From Planctomycetales bacterium (GTDB lineage Bacteria > Planctomycetota > Planctomycetia > Pirellulales > Pirellulaceae), in NCBI GenBank assembly GCA_020426845.1, contig JAGQPF010000517.1, positions 49,351 to 113,350 of the forward strand: a DNA stretch of 64,000 bases, written 5' to 3'. Below, in pieces: positions 18,686-25,891 of this stretch. Position 1 is the first letter of the stretch. Every line of letters begins with the position of its first letter. Under the pieces are notes generated by a model that worked only from the letters and a program-made list of their open reading frames with translations, did no database searches and had not been told where the DNA came from. The translations under genes were made by a program, and so were the position numbers.

Positions 18686-20101
18686 ATGCTACCGTTTCCA
18701 ACCCAACTTCGAGCTGACTCGATGTCTCCAACCGCCATGGGCGACGAATTCCATTTGCTGATTGTGGACGACGAGCCCAACATTCGGTCGGGCCTGGCCA
18801 AAGGTTTGGACAAGCTGGTCGATCGCATCGAAACGGCCGGTTCGGTCAATGAGGCGCTCGACAAATTCGAGTCGGGCGAGTACCAGCTGGTCATCGCCGA
18901 CGTGCGGCTGCCGGGCGACCGGAGCGGGCTGGAGCTTGTGTCGCTGCTGCAACAACGCAAGCCGGGCACCACCACGATCCTGATCACCGCGCACGGAACG
19001 GTGGAGACGGCCGTCGAGGCGATGCGCCGCGGCGCGTTTGACTTCATCACCAAGCCCATCGACTTGAACTTGATTCGCGAGCAGGTCGCGAAGGCGGTCG
19101 ATCACCATCGCCTGCAGTCGGAGAACCGCGAGCTCAAGGACCGCTTGGCAGAGGCTGGCGAAGTCGCAGGAATTGTCGGCAGCTGCCGCGCGCTGCAAGA
19201 TGTGCTGACGCAGATCCGTCAGGTGGCGGACACGGACGCCACCGTGCTAATTCACGGGGAAAGCGGCACCGGCAAGGAGCTGATCGCACGGGCCATTCAC
19301 GATTTGAGCGATCGGTCCACGGGCCCGTTCATCGCCGTCAACCTCGGCGCACTGCCAGAGACGCTGCTGGAAAGCGAGCTGTTCGGGCACGAAAAGGGCT
19401 CTTTCACGGGCGCCTCGCGCCGCAAGCCGGGCTGCTTCGAACAATCGACCGGCGGCACCCTGTTTCTGGACGAGATCACGGAAATCCCCGCCAAGAGTCA
19501 GGTCGACCTGCTCCGCGTGCTTGAAACCGGACAGTACACGCGAGTGGGCGGCGAGGAGGCGATGGAGTCCGACGCGAGAATCGTCTCGGCAACGAATCGC
19601 GACATCCCGCAGCTTGTCGAGGACGGCACCTTTCGCGAGGATCTTTACTACCGACTCAACATCGTGCCGATTGAAGTGCCTCCGTTGCGCCAGCGACGCG
19701 AGGACATTCCGCTGCTGGCCGACCACTTTCTCACTCACTTCTGCAAACGGCATCGCCGCGAAGAAAAGTTGATCGATCCCAACGCGATGGAAATCCTTTG
19801 CCGTTCCAGCTGGCCCGGCAATGTCCGCCAGCTCAGAAACGTCATCGAGCGCCTTGTCGTCACGGTGCCCCGCACAGAGATCTCCCCCAACGACTTGCCC
19901 GCCGAGCTGGCCGGCAAGCAGTCGGCGCCGCCGTCCGCGGCGCCCGTCCAATCGCTCGCAGAAGTCGCCGAAGCAGCCGAGAAAGAGGCGATCGAGGCGG
20001 CACTAGCGGCCAATGACTTCCATCGCGAACAGACCGCCAAGGCGCTCGGCGTCAGCGTCCGCACGCTGCACTACAAGATGAATCGCTACGGCTTGCACTA
20101 A
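18686..20101 (+). CDS. NtrC/AtoC-family sigma-54-dependent response regulator
   Basis: A 471-residue enhancer-binding protein with three domains. The receiver (about 22-140) has phospho-acceptor Asp72 in VIADVRLPG and the TAHGTVETAV and FDFITKPID motifs. The AAA+ domain has Walker A GESGTGKE, the sigma-54-contacting loop with GSFTGA in place of GAFTGA, and Walker B GGTLFLDEI. The C-terminal Fis-type helix-turn-helix is AKALGVSVRTLHYKMNRYG. ATG 18686 has AAGGGGA four bases upstream, which decides the start. It is co-directional with and 29 bases from its kinase. Targets are not evident: I found no clear -24/-12 promoter in the nearby gaps. Confidence 0.93.
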   Translation: MLPFPTQLRADSMSPTAMGDEFHLLIVDDEPNIRSGLAKGLDKLVDRIETAGSVNEALDKFESGEYQLVIADVRLPGDRSGLELVSLLQQRKPGTTTILITAHGTVETAVEAMRRGAFDFITKPIDLNLIREQVAKAVDHHRLQSENRELKDRLAEAGEVAGIVGSCRALQDVLTQIRQVADTDATVLIHGESGTGKELIARAIHDLSDRSTGPFIAVNLGALPETLLESELFGHEKGSFTGASRRKPGCFEQSTGGTLFLDEITEIPAKSQVDLLRVLETGQYTRVGGEEAMESDARIVSATNRDIPQLVEDGTFREDLYYRLNIVPIEVPPLRQRREDIPLLADHFLTHFCKRHRREEKLIDPNAMEILCRSSWPGNVRQLRNVIERLVVTVPRTEISPNDLPAELAGKQSAPPSAAPVQSLAEVAEAAEKEAIEAALAANDFHREQTAKALGVSVRTLHYKMNRYGLH

Positions 20102-20104
20102 ACG

Positions 20105-20123
20105 AGAGGACATTTCAAAAATC
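20105..20123. repeat. Half-copy of the CATTTCAAAAA palindromic element (copy C)
   Basis: Nineteen bases, AGAGGACATTTCAAAAATC, identical to the left end of copy B (57909 onward). It lies between the convergent regulator and TolC-like genes and supplies the TGA stop of the latter (20115-20117). Confidence 0.6.
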
Positions 20124-21770
20124 TTGCCACGAGACAGGCCGGAAGCGGGCCGGCAGAACGAGCTGCAAATCATCGGACGCAGATGGCTTGTTCGCTAAGC
20201 GTGTCGCGGCGCCCGCAGGCATCGTCGCCGGCACGTCGACCACCTTTTCCGAGCGTTGCGAACTGGCGCCCCGCGCTTCGCCCTCGCCCAAACGATCGTT
20301 GCGGATCGGCGGCACCACGCAGTCTCCATCGCAGCAGCCACCGCAACCGCACTGCCGCGCGAGCATGCCTTGCGATTGCAGCAACTCGGCGCGGGCTTGG
20401 TCGAGCTTCGCCATGGCATGAATCACATCGCTCACTGCCCGCGTCGCGGCAAACCTCGCTTGCGCCAACTCCGAATACTGACCGGCGTCGGATTCCACGA
20501 GTCGCTCGAGCTGCTCCACGCGGTGGTTCCAAACGGACAACATCCGTTCGGCGTTGCTCAACGTCTGCACGGCGTGGTTCACCTGAATCGCCTTGTCCGA
20601 GATTTCAACCTCGGCCAGCTCTTTCGCCGCCGCGTACAGTTGATCAATCTGACGTTGCATCTCCTGCACGTCGCAGCAATCCTGGCAATGGATTAAGCAG
20701 CGCAAGCAGCCAAAGCACTCGCAATTGGCTTTGACCAAGGAGGCCATGGTGGGCTCGACAAGCGCGACAAGCGTCTTGGCCGTCTCGATATTCTCGGTGT
20801 TCAGGCAGTGCCGTAGCACTCGCAGTTGGCCAAGATCCGGACGGCAGGAAATGCCGCTCTCGACCGCCAATTCGACATCGACAGTGGAGCGGTCCATCGC
20901 CAGGGCGACGTCGATCAATGGCACGGGGGCGAGGCGAGCATTGCCGATTTGCACATTCATCGCTTGAGCGGCTCGCTCGACATGGTGCTCCAAATCGGAC
21001 TCTTGCCGCTCAATCTCGAGCTGCTGGCGTTTCAGCGACGACGGATCGGAGCCGAACGGCAAGCCTTGCTGCTCGAGCCTGCCCTGAATCTGGCTGTTGC
21101 TCGCCCACAGCTGCCGCAGTTGTCGCAGCACTTCTCGCTGCTCCTGCAACTCGGCTAGCGTGAAGAAGAGCTGCACCGTCTCGCCCGCCGCCTTGTTGCG
21201 CTCATGCAGTGCCTGACAGGCCAGCAGCGCGGACGCCAGCGCGGCCGGCTGTTGCAGACGCTTGCGCTCACATCCTTGACGCTCGACATCCCGCCGGCGC
21301 CGGTCCAGGAGATTGGCGAGAGGGGAGTGGCGGGCGGCGCTGCATTGCGCCTCGCGTAGTGTCAACCGCGGCCCACTTTCGGCATAGAGCGAAGGCGGCT
21401 CCGGGTCCATCGGCACGGGCGCCTCCGGCAGATCATCGCTCCACGGCGCCGGCTCGCGGTGGTCGGGGTGGAGCGGCGCCGCGACCGGAACCACTCGGGA
21501 GCGAGTTTCGGGCGTCGGGCTCGCCGAGTTCAAATGCGCCCGTTGCACGAGTTCGGCGGTTGGGTCAGCCTGAGCAAGCTCTCCGGAGTCTGACCAGCCT
21601 TTCCCCGGACGGGCCACGGTCCGCAACGGCCGAGCGTTGGTTGGGGCAGCGGCTGGAGCTTCCCCTTCGTGTGCGCCAATCAGCGCAGCGCCCGGCAAGG
21701 TGGGCGCCGTGCGCGCAGCACAGCCCATCCCCAGGCAGATCAACGCTGATGCCAACGCTGTAAACCGCAT
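20115..21770 (-). CDS. TolC-like coiled-coil lipoprotein with Cys-rich segments
   Basis: A 551-residue predicted lipoprotein: the N-terminus MRFTALASALICLGMGCAAR has a lipobox-like LGMGC with Cys17 as the likely acylated residue. After a Pro/Ala-rich linker (to ~150), long Ala/Leu/Gln/Glu-rich helices resemble the coiled-coil domains of outer-membrane efflux proteins. Two Cys clusters are unusual: ANCECFGCLRCLIHCQDCC near residue 365 and QCGCGGCCDGDC near residue 475, with spacing suggestive of metal or disulfide binding. It is encoded alone, convergent to the NtrC-type regulator. Its last codons and stop lie in a repeat half-element, so the C-terminus may be altered. TolC-like function is an inference from helix pattern; no partner pump is adjacent. 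Confidence 0.7.
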   Translation of the reverse strand: MRFTALASALICLGMGCAARTAPTLPGAALIGAHEGEAPAAAPTNARPLRTVARPGKGWSDSGELAQADPTAELVQRAHLNSASPTPETRSRVVPVAAPLHPDHREPAPWSDDLPEAPVPMDPEPPSLYAESGPRLTLREAQCSAARHSPLANLLDRRRRDVERQGCERKRLQQPAALASALLACQALHERNKAAGETVQLFFTLAELQEQREVLRQLRQLWASNSQIQGRLEQQGLPFGSDPSSLKRQQLEIERQESDLEHHVERAAQAMNVQIGNARLAPVPLIDVALAMDRSTVDVELAVESGISCRPDLGQLRVLRHCLNTENIETAKTLVALVEPTMASLVKANCECFGCLRCLIHCQDCCDVQEMQRQIDQLYAAAKELAEVEISDKAIQVNHAVQTLSNAERMLSVWNHRVEQLERLVESDAGQYSELAQARFAATRAVSDVIHAMAKLDQARAELLQSQGMLARQCGCGGCCDGDCVVPPIRNDRLGEGEARGASSQRSEKVVDVPATMPAGAATRLANKPSASDDLQLVLPARFRPVSWQDF

Positions 21771-21944
21771 TCGATGCTTTCAAGGGTAGTGCCGGTCTTA
21801 GGGAACAGAACTCCTTTGCTGGTAGCATCGAACGCTCAGACAACCGACTTGAAAGTCCTCGGCGTTGTCCGACTCGCGCAGCGTGTAACGGTTCTTCGCG
21901 TTGCGGAAGCTGTAGGGATCATCGCGGACCTTGTGTGCCGCATG

Positions 21945-22145
21945 GGCGTCCTCGCCCGTACAGCACTAGCACGTGGCACAGGCTGCCAGCCGGTGAATGT
22001 TGTGGTCTTGAACGCAGGTTGCAGGCTGGCAGCCTGCACTACGACCATTTCGCACGTGGCACAGGCTGCCAGCCTGTATGCTTGAGCGCAGGTTGCAGGC
22101 TGGCAGCCTGCACCACGTAGCATGGGCGTCCTCGCGCGTCCTCGT
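21945..22145. repeat. Interspersed repeat cluster (GGCACAGGCTGCCAGCCTGT and GCATGGGCGTCCTCGCCCGT families)
   Basis: Alternating copies: GCATGGGCGTCCTCGCCCGT at about 21948 and a related copy at 22124; GTGGCACAGGCTGCCAGCC at about 21973 and 22058; and GCAGGTTGCAGGCTGGCAGC at about 22013 and 22087. Copies of the second and third types pair as inverted repeats, so the transcript could fold into long stems. Confidence 0.75.
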
Positions 22146-22226
22146 ACAGATTTGCGCAACCCCAGTGCCCTGGCCATTCTCTCTAACCAGCCAGCGGCTT
22201 GGGCGGTGGTACGCGGCTGCTCGCCA

Positions 22227-22385
22227 CGCACGGGCGAGGGCGCCCATGCTACGGACGATCTTGAGCGGCTGCTCGTCGCGCGTCCTCGCCCGTGCAGCAC
22301 TGCGCAACCCCAGTGCGCCAAGCCCGTGAATGCTGTGTGCGGTCTTGAGCGCAGGTTGCAGGCTGGCAGCCTGCATCACGACAAT
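22227..22385. repeat. Interspersed repeat cluster, second part
   Basis: An inverted copy of the GCATGGGCG family (CACGGGCGAGGGCGCCCATG, about 22228-22248), a direct related copy near 22280-22305 and a GCAGGTTGCAGGCTGGCAGC copy near 22351. No coding potential seen. Confidence 0.65.
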
Positions 22386-22402
22386 TTCGCGGCCGCGCGC
22401 CG

Positions 22403-24568
22403 CTATCGAATCAAGCCGCGCGGCTGCTGAGCGATCTGTGACTGCTCGTAGAGCGGCAGGTAGCGGTAGTAGACTTCGAGACACAACGTCGCCATCGCGG
22501 TTGTGTAGACGCGGCCTCCGTATCCGCCCCAGATCGAGGAGTCGGGTGACCAACTTCCGTCATCGGCATCGCCGGCGGCCGGCGCCTGTCGCCGCAGCAG
22601 CTCGGCCACCAGCGCCCGGTTCCACCGATCCCATGTGGGGCCTTGGGTTTGATACAAGGCCAGCGTGCCGTAGTACCAGTAGTAGTAGTTCGCTCGCTCA
22701 TTGGCGCTGGGCAGATTCTGCAACAAATAGGCCTGGGCCTCCTGTTGCTGCGCCGCGAGCGGCAGGTGCCCGAGAAAGTAGCGACAACTCAGGGCCTCGG
22801 CGGTCATCGTTGGCGAGGCCTTCTCGCGAGGTCGATAGCTAGCCAATCCTCCTTGCGCGCCGGCGGCGCTGGCATGGAGAAACTGCTCCATCCCCTGTTT
22901 TGTTCGCGGCGCCAACGTCACCCCGGCCAGCTCGGCGCTTTTCAGCGCCATCACCTGCCAGCCAAACTGGCTCATGTCGCCAATCCGGTCGCCAACGCGA
23001 TAGCGCCATCCGCCGGAGTACGAATCCTGGGCTGTCGCCGAGTAGCTGGCCGCACGCTCGACGAAACGTTGCAAGCGTTGGTCGCCGGTCATCGCGTAGG
23101 CCTCGCTGACGGCAAGCGAAGCCATGCCGTGACAATACATTTGGGCGAAAAATTGGGCGTCGCCTGCCACGCAGCCATCGGCGCGCTGGGCGCCCAACAA
23201 GTATTCCAACCCGCGTTGCACGGACTCGCGATAGGGACCTTCGTAATGCGTGTTTCCGGCGGCCAGCAGACTGAGCACCGCCAGCCCCGTCACGGCGGTG
23301 TCCGCTTTGGATCCGGCGCCGCCGCGATTGTGTCCGAGCACTTGCAGTTCTTTGCCGGCGCCATGGCGCTCTGCCGACCAGCGTCCATCGGGTTGTTGGT
23401 TGGCGACGAGCCAGGCCAGTCCGGAGTCGACAGCCGCTTCGGTGCGTTCATCGCCACCGCGTTGCTTGGCCAACGTCAGCCGCAAGTCGGAGACGCGGGC
23501 TCGATACAAAGGAGGCAGCGGCTGCCCATCGCCCAGCCGACGAGGCACGGGATGCCCTTCTCCCCCGCCCGCGCCGACCGGAGTCCAATTGGTCGAACGT
23601 CGGGCGACCTGGGCGCCGGGCAAGTCGGCCGCACTGGCGCGCGTCGACTCGGGCGAATCCAGCAGCGGAGACATCTGTGACAGCCGATTCAGGTTGTCGG
23701 CCAGCGCATCGGGGCGCCGGGCTTGAAGCGCCGCCTGGGCCAGCTCCTCGACCGACGGCTCGAAATCGGGCGGCGCGACCTCCTCCGGTCGCACCTCGGG
23801 CGCCATCTCGACCTCGGCCACGGGCGGATCCGTGACCGCCCGCTCGGGGCCTTCGTTGATCGAGTCGTCGCCCTGTGTGGCGCCGCCATCGGCAAGTTGC
23901 GGCGCCTCCGCCTCGGCGCTGTCCGCCGCGGCTGGCGCCGGCTCCGCAGGAGTCTCAATCGTCGCCGCCCCGATGCCGCTTTCCTGAACCAGCGCCTCGG
24001 GCGGTTGGGGCAAGTCGCCGGGCTCGGGCGCGACATGGTCGACGGGCAATTGTCGTTCCAGCCCCGTGTCCGCACTGATGGCGAACTGCGGAGCGGCGGG
24101 CAAGTCCGCGTTAGGGGCATCGGGCAACGCCCCGGCCGAGGTCATCTGACGCTGCGCCATCGGCAACTCAACACCGGTGGTCACGGGGGACTCGTCCAAC
24201 ACATCCCACGGCGCCACATCCGCCTCCGCCTCGCTCGCCGCATCCGGTGGTCGAATCGCCGTGTCCAAGACCGTCAAATGCACCACTTCCTGACGCGGCC
24301 CGGCGGGCATGTCCCAAAACAGCCGGGTGCCATATGCGTAGGCGCCGAACAGAACGTGGGCCAAGATCGAGAGGGCGACGCACTTCGACAGCGGCTTTGC
24401 CTGCCCCCAACGGGTCCGCATCAAGATGAACAACGTCACGGTCAGCAACGCCAGGCCGCACCACAACACAATCGTCAATGTGCGTGTGGAGTCCAGACGG
24501 TCGCCACCACCTTGCCCAACGAGCAAGGCGACACCGAGCATCGCAATCGAGCCGTTGCCTGCAATCAA
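22403..24568 (-). CDS. Membrane-anchored squalene-cyclase-like repeat protein
   Basis: A 721-residue protein with a hydrophobic N-terminal part (helices at about 28-50 and 58-80, the second in KCVALSILAHVLFGAYAYG), a long acidic, Ala/Pro-rich periplasmic linker (about 95-320) and a C-terminal alpha/alpha-toroid domain with prenyltransferase/squalene-oxidase repeats (VDSGLAWLVANQQPDGRWS, VQRGLEYLLGAQRADGCVA). The cyclase DxDD motif is not evident, so binding rather than cyclisation is likely. Its layout, inner-membrane helix plus Pro-rich spacer, resembles TonB-like partners of ExbB/ExbD. The likely TTG start overlaps the ExbD stop (TTGA); ATG 24541 is an alternative. It is the last gene of a four-gene operon. 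Partner role is inference. Confidence 0.75.
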   Translation of the reverse strand: MIAGNGSIAMLGVALLVGQGGGDRLDSTRTLTIVLWCGLALLTVTLFILMRTRWGQAKPLSKCVALSILAHVLFGAYAYGTRLFWDMPAGPRQEVVHLTVLDTAIRPPDAASEAEADVAPWDVLDESPVTTGVELPMAQRQMTSAGALPDAPNADLPAAPQFAISADTGLERQLPVDHVAPEPGDLPQPPEALVQESGIGAATIETPAEPAPAAADSAEAEAPQLADGGATQGDDSINEGPERAVTDPPVAEVEMAPEVRPEEVAPPDFEPSVEELAQAALQARRPDALADNLNRLSQMSPLLDSPESTRASAADLPGAQVARRSTNWTPVGAGGGEGHPVPRRLGDGQPLPPLYRARVSDLRLTLAKQRGGDERTEAAVDSGLAWLVANQQPDGRWSAERHGAGKELQVLGHNRGGAGSKADTAVTGLAVLSLLAAGNTHYEGPYRESVQRGLEYLLGAQRADGCVAGDAQFFAQMYCHGMASLAVSEAYAMTGDQRLQRFVERAASYSATAQDSYSGGWRYRVGDRIGDMSQFGWQVMALKSAELAGVTLAPRTKQGMEQFLHASAAGAQGGLASYRPREKASPTMTAEALSCRYFLGHLPLAAQQQEAQAYLLQNLPSANERANYYYWYYGTLALYQTQGPTWDRWNRALVAELLRRQAPAAGDADDGSWSPDSSIWGGYGGRVYTTAMATLCLEVYYRYLPLYEQSQIAQQPRGLIR

Positions 24569-24996
24569 CGCCGAACCCCCTCCGTTGCTCCGGCCACATT
24601 CACCGAAATGCCCATCTCGCTAATGCCCGCGGCTTGGCAGGCGCTCAGCACGGACGCGACATTCTGAAACGCGCCCATCGCGGCGCCGCGAATCACGACT
24701 CCCAATTCGGGATACTCTTGTCGCGCGAGCTTCAACTCATGAATCAAATCGGGCACCGTCATCATTTGGTCGTCCAGCGCCACTTCGCCCGACTCCAAGA
24801 TGGTGACGATTCGCCGCTCCGGCGCCGCGGTGAGCGCGCCGGCGTGACTGACTTCCGGCACCTTGACCGGAATCTTCGGCTCCATCTCGGAGAACTTCGT
24901 GCCCACCATGAAGAAGATGATCAACAGGAACACAATGTCGATCATCGGCGTCAAGTTGATCGTGGGCTGCTCGTCGTGGTGTGTCTTGAGCGGCAC
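24565..24996 (-). CDS. exbD: ExbD/TolR-family proton-channel subunit
   Basis: A 143-residue single-pass inner-membrane protein. A short cytoplasmic N-terminus leads into the family core INLTPMIDIVFLLIIFFMV, in which Asp20 is the essential proton-relay residue; the C-terminal periplasmic domain (about 45-140) has the usual ExbD fold, ending in ISEMGISVNVAG. ExbD dimers sit inside an ExbB pentamer and turn proton flow into mechanical work on a periplasm-spanning partner. Lies 11 bases after exbB and overlaps the next gene. The partner is probably the cyclase-like protein downstream rather than a classical TonB. Confidence 0.9.
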   Translation of the reverse strand: MPLKTHHDEQPTINLTPMIDIVFLLIIFFMVGTKFSEMEPKIPVKVPEVSHAGALTAAPERRIVTILESGEVALDDQMMTVPDLIHELKLARQEYPELGVVIRGAAMGAFQNVASVLSACQAAGISEMGISVNVAGATEGVRR

Positions 24997-25007
24997 GTGT
25001 CTGCCTC

Positions 25008-25886
25008 CTAGGCTGCTTTCTTGGCTGCGCGTTTCTTCTCCGCCCGTTGACCGTCGGAGGCGATCTGCTCGACGACTTGCTGCCCCAATCGGTCGATGTC
25101 GATGATCAGGCGGTCAACACGGCTGGTGAAGAACAGGTAGGCGATCAGCGCGGGAATGGCGACGGTCATGCCGGCGGCCGTGGTCAACAAGGCTTGGCTG
25201 ATGCCGGTCGCCAGCAATTCGGGCCGCCCCATCGCGTCCGCGGTGGCGATCGCGTTGAAGGCCCGAATCATGCCCAGCACCGTGCCCAGCAGGCCGAGCA
25301 ACGGGCTGATCGTGGAAATTCCGTTCAACAGCCGCAGGTATCGCCGCAGGTTGTGCGTGGTCCGCTCGCCGGCGTCGATGATCGCCTGCTCGACTTCGAC
25401 GGAAGGCCGGCCCCACTTTCGCACCGCGGCGGAGAAGACTTCGGCCACGGCGCTGCCGTTCTGCTCGCACCGCTCCAGCGCGTCCTCGCGACTGAGCTGC
25501 CCTTCCTCCAACTGCTCGACAAAGCGTTTCACGAACGGCGTCGGAATCACTCGTCCGCGCCGCAAGCTAATCGCGCGTTCAAACACAAACACGCAGAGCA
25601 CGAACGAGCAGAAGGCGATCGGGATCATCAACAGCCCGCCCTCCCGCAGCGCCTCGAGCAGGTTCTTGGTGGGAATCGTGCCGGTCGCGTCGGCCTTGCC
25701 ATCGTCGGTCACGTTCACCGGCGGGTCGCCGGGCTGACTGACGGGCACTTGCGGTCCTGCGCCGTTCTGTGCGTAAACGGCCACTGGCGCCAACCATGCC
25801 AGCACCAAGGCGCAGCCAGCCAGCAACAGCGTGCGGAGCGCTGCCCCGCAACGTTGCGAGGGGGTGGTCGTCGGTTGTCCTTCCAT
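25008..25886 (-). CDS. exbB: MotA/TolQ/ExbB proton-channel protein
   Basis: A 292-residue ExbB-family protein. It starts with a signal-peptide-like helix (about 17-40, ending AVYAQ) and a ~45-residue periplasmic extension found in long ExbB variants, then three core helices: LLMIPIAFCSFVLCVFVFE, ISPLLGLLGTVLGMIRAF (the family signature) and ALLTTAAGMTVAIPALIAYLFF. The C-terminus is Lys/Ala-rich (EKKRAAKKAA), cytoplasmic. Five bases separate it from the upstream TPR gene and eleven from exbD, so these are co-transcribed. It would form the pentameric stator that conducts protons. Confidence 0.9.
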   Translation of the reverse strand: MEGQPTTTPSQRCGAALRTLLLAGCALVLAWLAPVAVYAQNGAGPQVPVSQPGDPPVNVTDDGKADATGTIPTKNLLEALREGGLLMIPIAFCSFVLCVFVFERAISLRRGRVIPTPFVKRFVEQLEEGQLSREDALERCEQNGSAVAEVFSAAVRKWGRPSVEVEQAIIDAGERTTHNLRRYLRLLNGISTISPLLGLLGTVLGMIRAFNAIATADAMGRPELLATGISQALLTTAAGMTVAIPALIAYLFFTSRVDRLIIDIDRLGQQVVEQIASDGQRAEKKRAAKKAA

Positions 25887-25891
25887 GAACT

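Larger units (their letters stand above)
21771..22402. other. Intergenic repeat mosaic
   Basis: A gap of about 630 bases with no supported gene, mostly built of two interspersed repeat families in both orientations (annotated separately at 21945-22127 and 22227-22385). Reading frames through it only give repeat peptides such as GTGCQPV and AGCRLAACTT. Confidence 0.7.

Noticed and set aside
22403..24568. Active hopanoid/squalene cyclase
   Set aside because: The repeats fit the fold but I do not see the DxDD catalytic motif, and the toroid is placed outside the cytoplasmic membrane by its N-terminal helices.
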